Assembly: GCF_003056405.1 (NCBI RefSeq)
Contig: NZ_PYVZ01000012.1
Span: forward strand, 1-64,000
Reading direction: 5' to 3'
DNA: 64,000 nt
From: Devosia indica
GTDB taxonomy: Bacteria > Pseudomonadota > Alphaproteobacteria > Rhizobiales > Devosiaceae
Below the pieces are notes generated by a model, which was given only the letters and a program-made list of their open reading frames with translations, had not been told where the DNA came from and made no database searches. A program made the translations under genes and the position numbers. Shown piece by piece: positions 15,795 to 24,313 of this stretch. How positions within the stretch are numbered: the stretch's first letter is position 1; every line of letters starts with the position of its first letter.

Positions 15795-17627
15795 CTACAT
15801 ACCCAACCTTGGATAATCGATTCGCTGTTGCCGATCCTGCGGCGATAGCGAACCCAGTAGGTCGGTTTTGAGGTCCTCTAGCCGATCAATTTCCGCCCGC
15901 ATCCGCTCGATCCAGTCTTGGTCTCGTCCGTGCGACTTCCATTCGGATTTGATGGCGTCGATCCGGTGCTGAATGTCCACGACCTCCCCCTCGATCGCCG
16001 ACGCCCTGTTCGCGGTATCTTCTTTTTCTTTCGTCTTGTGACCCCCAGCGGACGGTTTCAGGACAGCAGCGGCCGCGCCGGTCGGCTGGCCGGCATTTTC
16101 CGCCTCCCAGCGTCGGACCAGGGATGGGGGCGGGTTGTAACCATGGAACACGACGCCGGCCTTCATGCACGCCCACCACAACCTGGCTTTGTCAGCCTCT
16201 GGCCAGTCTCGCGCGCCAGGCGGTCCCGACAGTTCCAATCCACCGTTCCAATGTTCGGCGGCGTAGGCCGCGATCAGGTCCAGCGCCTCTGTGCTGGGCG
16301 GCAGGGAGGTTTCGATCTCGTTGCCGCGATCGAAAAGCACCGTGCCGCCGACAATGATCGAGATTCCATCATCCTGGAGTTCAGGACGCTGGCCATGGTC
16401 AGTCCACCACTCGATTCGATCCTGGAACCGACCCCGACCAGGCCGCACCGCCTTCAGTCGAAAAACGTTGTTTTCGGGCCGCCGAGATTCCTGCCGCTCG
16501 ACGTCGAAGGGTTCCAGCGTGGCAAGCTTCTCGGCCAGTGTATCGGCATCGCCGGCAGGACCAGAAACGACCAGACGCCGCCCTATAGGATCGACCAGAA
16601 CCCAGCCACCATCCCGCATGAAGATGCGGTGGGGCGGACCTTTCCGAACGAATTGGGTGCGGTTCCCGAATTCGTCGACGATCTGCTCGCCGGTGATGCC
16701 GCCCAGAATCTGGGCCTTGGGGTTTCTCCGGGTTTTCATCTTTGCTCTCGCTCTTCTCACTTCAGCTACAGTCGGCAAGGGCATATTGCCCAGGAAGGCC
16801 TTGACCTCGACGGCCCGTGGGGGAGGCTTCCCAATCTTTCGGCAAGCCTTCCGCAGTTCCCGAGAAAGGGAATGAGCCACATTGGCGCCATCGATGATGA
16901 CTGGGCCGGCCGTGCCCTTCGCCAGAACGAGACCGTCATCCTGGAGGGCACGGCGAAACCGATATGGTCCCGATGCAGGCCAAAGCCGGGCAAGGATAGT
17001 CGGCACGTCGTTGGCATGCTGGCCGGTACGCTCGGCGATATGTCGCTCGCTCGGCGAAACCTCGGCCACGCGCATGGGTGCATGAAGCCCAGAGCAATGC
17101 TGGAGCATCCAGTCAGCAACATCGACACGCCCGTCCCGGAGAAGAGCGCGGTGAACAGAGCGGGGTCGCGGGATAGGCGGCATGGGCAGCCCAAGCTCGA
17201 AAGCGGTGATTGTCGAGATTTTCTCTCGGCGGCGATAGGAATTTTTGAGATCGACAATCCGGCCGTCCTGCCGAACCAGACTGTAAAGAACATGGGCGTG
17301 CAGTCGCTCGCTGCCACCTTTCCCCTGGTGGAGAACGCCCATGCGTGACTGTTCTTCCAACCCGAATTCGGCTTCATAGATCTTGAGCCAATGCCCGATG
17401 ACATCCGGCCTGTCCCAACCGGGCGGCGGGTCGATATGGACATGCAGCACCGGCCGGTCTGTGCGCGCCCCAGCCGCACCGGCGACCAGCTCACGGAGTT
17501 GGGTATGGAGGCTCTGTCCGGCCAGGAAGCGCGCTTCCAACACGCGGACGCGCTGGCCCGCCGCCCCCGACAGCAGGTGCCGAGCGAGCGCGTTTCCGCC
17601 TCTGCCACGGGTCTCACCGCTCAGCAC
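15795..17627 (-). CDS. Relaxase (mobilization nuclease)
   Basis: The product has about 610 residues. The N-terminal part reads LSGETRGRGGNALARHLLSG, like the start of MOBP-type relaxases, then VLHVHIDPPPGW and SERLHAHVLYSLV, the latter carrying the HxH metal-binding pattern. A mid-protein motif, FRRALQDDGLVLAKG...VIIDGANVAHSLSREL, is typical of alphaproteobacterial relaxases after the nuclease domain. The C-terminus has a predicted coiled coil (EGEVVDIQHRIDAIKSEW...MRAEIDRLEDLKTDLL). It nicks oriT and pilots the strand. The frame opens further upstream, but the GTG at 17627 starts at the family's usual N-terminus and overlaps mobC by 14 bases; ATG 17699 is an alternative. Confidence 0.8.
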   Translation of the reverse strand: MLSGETRGRGGNALARHLLSGAAGQRVRVLEARFLAGQSLHTQLRELVAGAAGARTDRPVLHVHIDPPPGWDRPDVIGHWLKIYEAEFGLEEQSRMGVLHQGKGGSERLHAHVLYSLVRQDGRIVDLKNSYRRREKISTITAFELGLPMPPIPRPRSVHRALLRDGRVDVADWMLQHCSGLHAPMRVAEVSPSERHIAERTGQHANDVPTILARLWPASGPYRFRRALQDDGLVLAKGTAGPVIIDGANVAHSLSRELRKACRKIGKPPPRAVEVKAFLGNMPLPTVAEVRRARAKMKTRRNPKAQILGGITGEQIVDEFGNRTQFVRKGPPHRIFMRDGGWVLVDPIGRRLVVSGPAGDADTLAEKLATLEPFDVERQESRRPENNVFRLKAVRPGRGRFQDRIEWWTDHGQRPELQDDGISIIVGGTVLFDRGNEIETSLPPSTEALDLIAAYAAEHWNGGLELSGPPGARDWPEADKARLWWACMKAGVVFHGYNPPPSLVRRWEAENAGQPTGAAAAVLKPSAGGHKTKEKEDTANRASAIEGEVVDIQHRIDAIKSEWKSHGRDQDWIERMRAEIDRLEDLKTDLLGSLSPQDRQQRIDYPRLGM

Positions 17628-18000
17628 CGATACGCTCAACAAGGTGGGCGGTTGCTTGTGCCTGGATGCGGAGATCGGACAGGATGGTTTCAACAGCATC
17701 GTGATGGCGACGCGGCCCAGATTGGCGAAGCGCCTTCGAGAGTTGCACCACCGAGCCTGTGGTGCGTCCAAGTTCCGCGACCAGAACGGCGACCGCCTCA
17801 AGATCAGCCGAACGAATCGACCGATGCCGCCGAGGCTTTGTCGTGTCGGGAATGTCCACCGCCGAAAGAGTTTGCCGGCGCACGAAGGCCGCCCGGCTGA
17901 CGCCTGTACGGCGGGCCGCTTGGTCAATGGCTGACGCCTCTGTTTCGGTAAGGCCTACATTGATTTGTGCCGACAGGCGGCGACGCTGACTTACGCTCAT
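17614..18000 (-). CDS. mobC: MobC-like relaxosome accessory protein
   Basis: This 128-residue basic protein begins with a ribbon-helix-helix-like segment (AQINVGLTETEASAIDQAARRTGVSRAAFVR), continues with a MobC-like helical body (LVAELGRTTGSVVQLSKAL) and ends just inside the relaxase start. MobC proteins open oriT for the relaxase. ATG 18000 follows AGGGGGGACC, a good ribosome site. Its position immediately before the relaxase, with a hairpin just upstream, fits a standard mobilization operon. Confidence 0.8.
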   Translation of the reverse strand: MSVSQRRRLSAQINVGLTETEASAIDQAARRTGVSRAAFVRRQTLSAVDIPDTTKPRRHRSIRSADLEAVAVLVAELGRTTGSVVQLSKALRQSGPRRHHDAVETILSDLRIQAQATAHLVERIGAER

Positions 18001-18215
18001 CCGGTCCCCCCTGGAAGGTTAGGGTTCACGGGAGATTTTCTCCCTGACCAGATGGAAGATGGAGGCGCCAGCGTCTAGATACCATGCCTGGCTCAGAAAA
18101 AATTAACCAGATAACGATTTACGAAACCTAGCGCATCTCATCCGTTGAGGGCAGCGCCGCATACCGTCACAGCGAAGATATTTCCTCCCAAAGGACGCTG
18201 GTGGTGCCCATGAAA
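18001..18215. other. Candidate oriT region
   Basis: A 215-base gap between mobC and the integrase. It contains GGGAGA (18030-18035) and TCTCCC (18039-18044), a perfect inverted repeat with a 3-base loop 30 bases upstream of mobC, and an AT-rich stretch near 18097-18122 (gaaaaaattaaccagataacg). oriT sites are usually next to mobC, so this is the best place for one. No nic consensus is recognised. Confidence 0.4.
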
Positions 18216-19766
18216 TCATGGCCCACCGATATAGAGGCGGCCGGTCCCGCCGCCTATCATATGGACGGTGACCGATTGGTCATCGAAGACTATGCGGTCG
18301 ATCATGGAGCGAAGTTTCTGCGCGACCGTTGCGCGACGCCGCGCTAGGTCCTCATCGTCGAGATTCCTGAATTGCTGATATATTTCCTCAAGCGCATGTC
18401 CGTCTATGCTGGGCGTCAAAGCCTGCGCGGCCTTAATCTCTTGCTCGACGGTCTTCATGGCGGCGCCGATCTCTTCTATTTCCTCTTCAAGCTTACGCAC
18501 CTGAGCTGCGACCGTGGCGCCCCCACCTCCGGCTGCGACCATCTCAATAAGGTTGGTGAGGCGCGACATGGCAACGGTCCGGCGAGCTTGGAGGGCGTCA
18601 TATTCGCTTTGCTTGGCCGATGTCTGGGTCTTGATAGAGCCAATCAAGTTCGGCCATTGCTTCTTCGAGACCGCGAAAATGACACTAGGTTCGACGAATC
18701 GGTATGGGTAGTAGGTGCGCCGGTCGCATCCTGATGACGCATGAGCTGAACCGCAAATCAGCTTCGGCCCTGCCGATCGTTTCCCCTTGTTGACGAAGAC
18801 CAGGTTAGAGCCGCATCCGCCGCACTTTGCGAGACCACGCAAGAGGTTTTGATGTTTTGTGGATGGTCTGCCTATCCCTACTCTGCGTGTAGAGATTGCG
18901 GCCTGTGCGGCATAATATATCTGCTCGTCGATCGCGGCGGGGAAGTAGCGGTCAATCACCATGCCTGGATTTCCATCGCCACCGGCCAACAACCCAAGTG
19001 GCTCGAAACGTCCAAAAACGGCTGGATTGTTCAATATCTTCTGAATGTATGAGTCGTGCCAACGAGAACCGGCCTTTCGCCCTTCTCCCCAGGTCGGTGT
19101 ACTATTTCGATTGAGGCGACCTGCGATCGTCCTTCGTCCAAGCCCTGCGATGGTGTCCTCGAAAATCCTCCTGACGATCATGGCGCGTTCCGGGATCAGC
19201 TCATAACGTCCTGACTTTGGATCGCCCACGAGCCGTATCCAGCCTGGGCAGATGGCGGTCATGGCCTGCCCTTCCTCCTTGGCGAGGCGTCGCTTCTCTT
19301 CCCAGGCCTTACCTACTCGGAGACCTTTGACACGGCTTTCGTCATGGGCACGGGCCATAACAGCTATGGAGACGACGAGCGGAGTCCAGTCCTCCTGCAG
19401 TCGCTCCCGTGAATATTCCTGGCCGTCCGAAAGCGTGACAACTGTGACCCCGGCGCGGATCAGATCGAACAGGCGGGCTGCAGCGTCCAGTACTGCCTCA
19501 CGCGAAAGTCGGTCGAGGCTTTCAATGATGAGATATGAGCCCTGCTCGACCTCACCTGATTCAACGAGGTCGAGGAAGGTGCGTAGTGCGCCAAGCTGGG
19601 CATGGCCACCTTTGTATGCTGAGCGTCCCAGATCGCGCAGCGTATCGTCCAGTTCGAATCCTCGGTCAGAAGACCATTTGCGCGCGGCCTCAAGCTGCCG
19701 ACGCAGGGAATCTCCTCGCGCCTGTTCCACGGTAGAAAACCGAATGTAGCTATAGGCCTTGGTCAT
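18216..19766 (-). CDS. int: Large serine integrase of the island
   Basis: The protein has 516 residues. It has a resolvase-type catalytic domain (AYSYIRFSTVEQARGDSLRRQ, nucleophile Ser11; LIIESLDRLSRE; SRVKGLRVGKAWEEK), a recombinase domain (MTAICPGWIRLV, IVRRIFEDTIAGLGRRTIAGRLN, WHDSYIQKILNNPAVFG), a zinc ribbon (CGGCGSNLVF...LICGSAHASSGCDRR) and a C-terminal coiled coil (VRKLEEEIEEIGAAMKTVEQEI), the full architecture of phage- and element-type serine integrases. It is the last gene before the interrupted comM and its start lies only about 35 bases from the junction, so it very probably catalyses insertion into comM. There is no clear ribosome site or room for a promoter in the integrated form. 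Confidence 0.93.
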   Translation of the reverse strand: MTKAYSYIRFSTVEQARGDSLRRQLEAARKWSSDRGFELDDTLRDLGRSAYKGGHAQLGALRTFLDLVESGEVEQGSYLIIESLDRLSREAVLDAAARLFDLIRAGVTVVTLSDGQEYSRERLQEDWTPLVVSIAVMARAHDESRVKGLRVGKAWEEKRRLAKEEGQAMTAICPGWIRLVGDPKSGRYELIPERAMIVRRIFEDTIAGLGRRTIAGRLNRNSTPTWGEGRKAGSRWHDSYIQKILNNPAVFGRFEPLGLLAGGDGNPGMVIDRYFPAAIDEQIYYAAQAAISTRRVGIGRPSTKHQNLLRGLAKCGGCGSNLVFVNKGKRSAGPKLICGSAHASSGCDRRTYYPYRFVEPSVIFAVSKKQWPNLIGSIKTQTSAKQSEYDALQARRTVAMSRLTNLIEMVAAGGGGATVAAQVRKLEEEIEEIGAAMKTVEQEIKAAQALTPSIDGHALEEIYQQFRNLDDEDLARRRATVAQKLRSMIDRIVFDDQSVTVHMIGGGTGRLYIGGP

Positions 19767-19800
19767 AAGGTGAGCCTGAACAAGTAATGGACAATAGTCA
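19767..19800. other. Right junction of the island with comM (attR region)
   Basis: The integrase start codon is at 19766. By about 19,802 the sequence reads as comM codons (NRLMVGPPGAGKS, where intact ComM proteins read HNxLMxGPPGAGKS). The recombination crossover must lie in between. The partner site is outside the window, so the core dinucleotide cannot be placed. Confidence 0.7.
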
Positions 19801-20695
19801 ATATAACAGGCTCATGGTCGGCCCGCCCGGCGCGGGAAAGTCCATGCTGGCCGCGCGCCTGCCCTCCATTCTGCCGCCCCTTTCGGCCCGCGAATTGCTC
19901 GATATTTCGATGATCCAGTCCATCGCCGGGGAACTGGCTGGTGGCGCCCTCTCGGACCGGCGGCCGTTTCGCGCGCCCCACCACTCCGCCTCCATGGCCG
20001 CCTTGGTCGGCGGGGGCCTGAAAGTGCGGCCGGGCGAAGCCAGCCTGGCGCATAATGGCGTGCTGTTTCTCGACGAATTGCCTGAATTTGCGCCCAATGT
20101 GCTCGACAGCCTGCGCCAGCCGCTCGAAAGCGGCGAGACGGTGATTGCCCGGGCCAATGCACGCGTGGCCTATCCCTCCCGCTTCCAGCTCATTGCGGCC
20201 ATGAACCCCTGCAAATGCGGCATGGCTGGCACGCCAGGCCATAGCTGCAAGCGCGGCGCGGCCTGTGCCGGGGATTATCAGGCGCGGGTTTCCGGTCCCT
20301 TTCTCGACCGCATCGACATCCGCATCGATGTACCGGCGGTGAGCGCCGTCGACATGATCGGATCTGCCGGCGTGACGGAAAGCTCGGCCGAGGTTGCCAA
20401 ACGTGTTGCCGCCGCGCGCGAGCGGCAACATCGGCGCTTTGCCGATGCAGGCCATGGCCATATCCTCACCAATGCGACGGCTCCGGCGGCCCTCATCGAG
20501 CAACTGGTCGAGCCCGATCGCGAAAGCCAGTCTTTGCTGCTCCAGGCCGCCGAGCGGTTCAATCTGTCGGCCCGCGCCTATCATCGCGTGCTCAAGGTGG
20601 CGCGCACCCTTGCCGATCTGGCGGGCTCCGATAAGGTCGCCCGGCCCCATATTGCCGAAGCGCTGAGCTACCGGCTGAGCTTTGGGGCCGGCTGA
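19787..20695 (+). pseudogene. comM: comM (yifB, Mg-chelatase-like AAA ATPase), 3' part only
   Basis: From about residue 7 this frame is the C-terminal 295 or so residues of ComM: Walker A VGPPGAGKSM, FRAPHHSASMAALVGGG, NGVLFLDELPEF (Walker B), AAMNPCKCG, and the chelatase C-terminus (NLSARAYHRVLKVARTLADL...HIAEALSYR). ComM is normally near 510 residues; the N-terminal Lon-like domain, about 200 residues, is missing and replaced by six island-derived codons. ComM is a branch-migration helicase acting in natural transformation. The island has therefore split the gene just before Walker A; a truncated protein might be made from ATG 19787, though no ribosome site is evident. Confidence 0.92.
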
Positions 20696-20710
20696 GCGCG
20701 CGAGGACACG

Positions 20711-21163
20711 ATGAAACACCGCATTTCCGCCGGCGTGCTGGCGCTGCGCGATGATCGCATCCTGCTGGTGCGCCATTTTCGGCCCGGCGAACACGATTTC
20801 TGGGCTGGCCCGGGTGGCGGTGCCGAAGGGGCCGAGGAGCTGCACGAAGCGGCCGAACGCGAGGCCTTTGAAGAGGCCGGCATTCGCGTCAGGGCGCGGT
20901 CCATGGCCTATATCGACGAGCTGGTCGATGATTGGGGCCGTATCGTCAAGTTCTGGTTTCTCGCCGACTATGTCTCGGGCGAGATCGATGTTTCCGCCAA
21001 CCCCGCCGAGGGCGAATCCATCAGCGAGGCGGGCTGGTTTGCGCGCGAGGCGCTGCCCCAGGGCCATGTCTTTCCCGAAGTGCTGCGCGACCGTTTCTGG
21101 GCCGAATTGGCTGCCGGCTTCCCCGCGCCGATCAAGCTGCCGCTGAGGCAGTCGATCTTTTGA
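20711..21163 (+). CDS. Nudix hydrolase
   Basis: This 150-residue protein has a canonical Nudix box, GGGAEGAEELHEAAE then REAFEEAGI (about 36-59), with the REAxEEAG core that binds the catalytic metal. Flanking strands (ISAGVLALRDDRILLVRHF, GEHDFWAGPGGG) fit the MutT-like fold. Such enzymes cleave nucleoside-diphosphate-linked substrates; the specific substrate is not evident. It starts 16 bases after the comM stop on the same strand and is probably co-transcribed with comM, so the island may separate it from its native promoter. Confidence 0.88.
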   Translation: MKHRISAGVLALRDDRILLVRHFRPGEHDFWAGPGGGAEGAEELHEAAEREAFEEAGIRVRARSMAYIDELVDDWGRIVKFWFLADYVSGEIDVSANPAEGESISEAGWFAREALPQGHVFPEVLRDRFWAELAAGFPAPIKLPLRQSIF

Positions 21164-21218
21164 GGTCTGTGCATAAGCCTGTGGATAAGTGTTTCACGTG
21201 AATCCGCCTATGGCCGGC

Positions 21219-22334
21219 TCAACTCACCCGGCGATAACCACCTGAGACGCCTTCGGGCGAGAGCACGATCTGCCAGAGATTGATCTGCCGGGCGCGGAAC
21301 AGGGCGGCAAAGACCGAGAGATAATAGCGCCACATGCGGCGGAAACGTTCGTCATAGCGTTGCGAAAGCTCAGGCCAGGCCGCGTCGAACCGGTCGCGCC
21401 AGGCCAGCAGCGTCTTGTCATAATCGGCGCCGAAATTGTGCCAGTCTTCCATGACGAACAGGCCCTCCACCGCCTGACCGATCTGGGCAATCGAGGGCAG
21501 CATGCCATTGGGGAAGATGTATTTCTCCGCCCAAGGGTCGCCATGCGTGGTCGATATATTGCCACCAATGGTGTGCAGCAGGAACAGGCCGTCCGGCTTG
21601 AGCAGCGACCGGGCCTTGTCGAAATAGGCGCGGTAATTCTTGTAGCCGACATGTTCGAACATGCCGATTGAAACGATCCGGTCGAACTGGCCCTCAAGCG
21701 CCATATAGTCCATCAGCCGGGTTTCGACCGGCAGGCCCTGGCCGTGGGCATTGGCATAGTCGGCCTGTTCCTGGCTGACGGTGACGCCGAGCCCGGAAAC
21801 GCCATAGCGCTCGGCGGCAAAATGCAGAAACCCGCCCCAGCCCGAGCCGATATCGAGCACAGCCATGCCCGGCTTCAGTCCCAGCTTGCGGCAGATCAGG
21901 TCGAGCTTGGCGTCCTGCGCTGCCTCCAGCGTGTCGGCTTGTGCCCAATAGGCGCAGGAATAGATCATGCGCCTGTCCAGCATGGCGGCGTAGAGGTCAT
22001 TGTCGAGGTCATAGTGCTTTTCGGCGACCTCGCGCACCCGCAGCCGCTGCATGTTGAGCAGGCGCGCCTTGAGCGTGCTGGTAATCAGCGGCAGGTCGCG
22101 GGGAAAGGCATCCTGGACCCGCGCCGCGGCAAGCTTGAACAACAGCGCGTCCAGTGGCTCGGCATCCCACCAGCCATCCATATAGCTTTCGCCCAGCCCC
22201 AGCGTGCCGTCCCGCAAAAGGCGCCCAAATAGGCGCTCGTCATGGATGGTGACATCAGCATCCGGGCCAGGCCCGGCGACAATGCCGGCCCGGGCAATCT
22301 GGTCCAGAACGAAGCGTTTGGCAGCAAGCGACAT
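21219..22334 (-). CDS. cfa: Cyclopropane-fatty-acyl-phospholipid synthase
   Basis: The enzyme adds a methylene group from SAM to unsaturated acyl chains in membrane phospholipids. Visible features are the substrate segment GESYMDGWWDAEPLDALL, the entry motif EKHYDLDNDLYAAMLD, SAM-binding VLDIGSGWGGF, VSQEQADYA, SIGMFEHVGYKNY and a C-terminal RMWRYYLSVFAALFRARQINLWQ. About 371 residues is usual for the family. The frame extends to a TTG at 22343; I chose ATG 22334 (MSLAAKRFVLD). It is convergent with the Nudix gene. Confidence 0.92.
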   Translation of the reverse strand: MSLAAKRFVLDQIARAGIVAGPGPDADVTIHDERLFGRLLRDGTLGLGESYMDGWWDAEPLDALLFKLAAARVQDAFPRDLPLITSTLKARLLNMQRLRVREVAEKHYDLDNDLYAAMLDRRMIYSCAYWAQADTLEAAQDAKLDLICRKLGLKPGMAVLDIGSGWGGFLHFAAERYGVSGLGVTVSQEQADYANAHGQGLPVETRLMDYMALEGQFDRIVSIGMFEHVGYKNYRAYFDKARSLLKPDGLFLLHTIGGNISTTHGDPWAEKYIFPNGMLPSIAQIGQAVEGLFVMEDWHNFGADYDKTLLAWRDRFDAAWPELSQRYDERFRRMWRYYLSVFAALFRARQINLWQIVLSPEGVSGGYRRVS

Positions 22335-22406
22335 GGACAGCAAGGCACGATGAGCACGGGATAAATCCTAGACCCATCGTGCTTTGCCGATCAAGCCGGA
22401 CTTGGC

Positions 22407-23702
22407 TTAGTGGAACTGCGCCGTCTCGGTCGATTCAGCCATCGCCGTGGTGGCGCTCTGGCCCTGGGTCACGGTCAGGGAAACCGCGTCGAAATAGCTG
22501 GTGCCCACTTCGCGCTGATGCCGGACCGCCGAAAAGCCATGCGGCTCAGCGGCAAATTCGGCCTGTTGCAGCCGCGAATAACCGGCCATGCCGTCCTGCT
22601 TGTAGCTGCGCGCCAACTCGAAGGTGCTAAGGCTCAGATTGTGGAAGCCGGCCAGGGTGATGAACTGGTATTTGTAGCCCATGGCGGCAATTTCACGCTG
22701 GAATGCCGCCATTTCCGCCTCGCCCATATGCTTGGCCCAGTTAAAGCTGGGCGAACAATTATAGGCCAGCATCTGGTCAGGATAGTCCTTGCGGATGGCC
22801 TCGGCAAATTTGCGCGCCTCGCCCAGATCCGGCTTGGAGGTTTCGCACCAGATCAGGTCCGCATAAGGCGCATAGGCGAGGCCCCGGGCAATGGCGCAAT
22901 CCAGCCCACCCTTGAGCCGGTAAAAGCCCTCGGCGGTGCGTTCGCCGGTAACGAAAGGCTTGTCGTAATCATCGATATCCGAGGTGATCAGCCGCGCCGC
23001 TTCCGCATCGGTGCGCGCCATGATCAGCGTGGGCACCCCCATGACGTCGGCGGCCAGCCGCGCCGCATTGAGCGTGCGCACGAACTGGCTGGTCGGCACG
23101 AGCACCTTGCCGCCCAGATGCCCGCATTTCTTTTCGCTTGCGAGCTGGTCCTCGAAATGCACCGCAGCCGCGCCGGCCTCGATCATCGCCTTCATCAATT
23201 CGAACACATTGAGCGCCCCGCCAAAGCCGGCCTCGGCATCGGCGATGATCGGCACGAAAAAATCATGATCCGTCGTGGCCACGCCGTCGGCCTTTTCCAT
23301 GGTCTGGATCTGGTCGGCGCGCTGCAGCGCCTTGTTGATCCGCTTGACCACCGCGGGCACGCTGTCGACCGGATAAAGCGATTGGTCGGGATACATATTG
23401 CCCGAGGAATTGGCGTCGGCGGCCACCTGCCAGCCGGAAAGATAGATCGCCTTCAGCCCCGCCTTGACCTGCTGCACCGCCTGATTGCCGGTAAAGGTCC
23501 CCAAGGTGGGCACGAAATCCTCGCTGTGCAGCAACTGCCAGAGTTTTTTGGCGCCATTTTCGGCCAGCGAATGGTGGATCGGCAGCGATCCGGCGAGGCG
23601 GGCCACATCGGCGGGAGTGTAGTTGCGGGCAATATGGTCCCAGCGGTTCGGCGCATAGTCCGGCGTCGGGAACTGTTCGGTATGGGCTGGTTTGTCGAGC
23701 AT
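22407..23702 (-). CDS. aceA: Isocitrate lyase
   Basis: First enzyme of the glyoxylate bypass, cleaving isocitrate to glyoxylate and succinate during growth on acetate or fatty acids. The catalytic KKCGH loop appears in [17 protein letters not shown]. Also visible are [35 protein letters not shown] (Mg2+ site), [14 protein letters not shown] and YNCSPSFNW. Length 431 fits the short bacterial form. ATG 23702 follows GAGGAG at seven bases, so the longer upstream frame is not used. The gene is beside a ScfR/RamB-type regulator, its likely controller, with one small gene between them. Confidence 0.95.
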   Translation of the reverse strand: MLDKPAHTEQFPTPDYAPNRWDHIARNYTPADVARLAGSLPIHHSLAENGAKKLWQLLHSEDFVPTLGTFTGNQAVQQVKAGLKAIYLSGWQVAADANSSGNMYPDQSLYPVDSVPAVVKRINKALQRADQIQTMEKADGVATTDHDFFVPIIADAEAGFGGALNVFELMKAMIEAGAAAVHFEDQLASEKKCGHLGGKVLVPTSQFVRTLNAARLAADVMGVPTLIMARTDAEAARLITSDIDDYDKPFVTGERTAEGFYRLKGGLDCAIARGLAYAPYADLIWCETSKPDLGEARKFAEAIRKDYPDQMLAYNCSPSFNWAKHMGEAEMAAFQREIAAMGYKYQFITLAGFHNLSLSTFELARSYKQDGMAGYSRLQQAEFAAEPHGFSAVRHQREVGTSYFDAVSLTVTQGQSATTAMAESTETAQFH

Positions 23703-23779
23703 GTCGTTTCTCCTCAAATTTTGACATGGCTTTGCCGGCCCGCCGCAAAGCAGGTGGCAATGATTCACGTGAAGCAAAA

Positions 23780-23935
23780 GGTCGTCCCTCTCCCCTCGCG
23801 GGAGAGAGTGGATCGACCCAAGGACCGGGACGGGTGAGGGGTTCGGAGCCAGAACTTTGTGCTTGCGGGTACCTAGGACCCCTCATCCGCCCTTCAGGCA
23901 CCTTCTCCCACAAGGGGAGAAGGGAAGGGCTGCGC
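23780..23935. repeat. GC-rich intergenic mosaic repeat
   Basis: Upstream of aceA lie two modules: one running from cctctcccctcgcgggagag to gacgggtgagggg, and a second from cccctcatccgccc to caccttctcccacaaggggagaagg. Both fold into hairpins. Related modules in swapped order recur at 50,936-51,078 and more distantly at 54,412-54,520 and 57,283-57,318. They resemble the mosaic intergenic elements known from Rhizobiales. Confidence 0.7.
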
Positions 23936-24162
23936 TAGATGGCGACCTTCCGGCAGAACGTGGCCGCGATCATGCCGGCGCCGGAAAACAGCTCCTGGGT
24001 ATCCTCGCCACCCACCAGGGTGAACTGGTGCCGGCCAATGCGGCCCGCGATGGAATAGCCCTGCGCGGCCAGGCCGCGAGCCTTGAACTGGGCCATGGCC
24101 TCATTGGCGGTGGGGGCGATGATGGTGATGTATTCGTCGCGTTGCTCGGTGATTGGGGTCAT
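23935..24162 (-). CDS. Small hypothetical protein between aceA and scfR
   Basis: ATG 24162 follows GAGGAG at eight bases; the frame upstream of it lies in the regulatory region and is ignored. The 75-residue product (MTPITEQRDEYITIIAPT, ANEAMAQFKARGLAAQGY, then GRIGRHQFTLVGGEDTQELF) looks like a compact alpha/beta protein with no signal peptide. I do not recognise a named family. Its position beside isocitrate lyase and divergent from the fatty-acyl regulator suggests co-regulation with carbon-source switching. Confidence 0.65.
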   Translation of the reverse strand: MTPITEQRDEYITIIAPTANEAMAQFKARGLAAQGYSIAGRIGRHQFTLVGGEDTQELFSGAGMIAATFCRKVAI

Positions 24163-24189
24163 CTCGAATTCTCCTCGCTCTGTGTCTGT

Positions 24190-24296
24190 AAAGATTTGAC
24201 AAATGCCGCAGACATGCAAGAAATAACCGCAGAAGCGCCAGTAAACCTGTAAATCGCTGGTCAATTTCCGGATGCAGATTTGTAAACTCTGTAAAA
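24190..24296. promoter_or_regulatory. Repeated TGTAAA motifs in the scfR divergent promoter region
   Basis: The gap between the divergent small gene and scfR holds several TGTAAA-type elements: tgtaaagatttgacaaa (24187-24203), cctgtaaatc (24246-24255) and ttgtaaactctgtaaaat (24281-24298). RamB/ScfR-type regulators bind A/T-rich TTTGCAAA-like sites in other bacteria, so these may be operators for autoregulation. Repeats are seen; the binding is inferred. Confidence 0.4.
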
Positions 24297-24313
24297 TCCG
24301 GGCGGAGGAGAAC

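Larger units (their letters stand above)
1..19800. mobile_element. Right part of an integrated mobilizable island inserted in comM
   Basis: The stretch holds mobility genes (relaxase, MobC-like protein, two large serine recombinases, HUH replication-initiator-like protein, ParB-like proteins), restriction-modification and antirestriction genes, and an IS3 fragment. Its right edge coincides with the start of an interrupted comM coding sequence, and the last gene is a large serine integrase facing inward. This is the usual layout of an integrative mobilizable element, with the integrase next to one attachment site. The left end and the 5' half of comM lie outside the window, and no type IV secretion genes are visible, so self-transfer cannot be judged. 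The exact right boundary is uncertain by about 20 bases. Confidence 0.85.

Noticed and set aside
15604..15816. Rightward 70-codon frame between dcm and the relaxase
   Set aside because: Overlaps both neighbours' ends, has no ribosome site, and its composition is non-coding.
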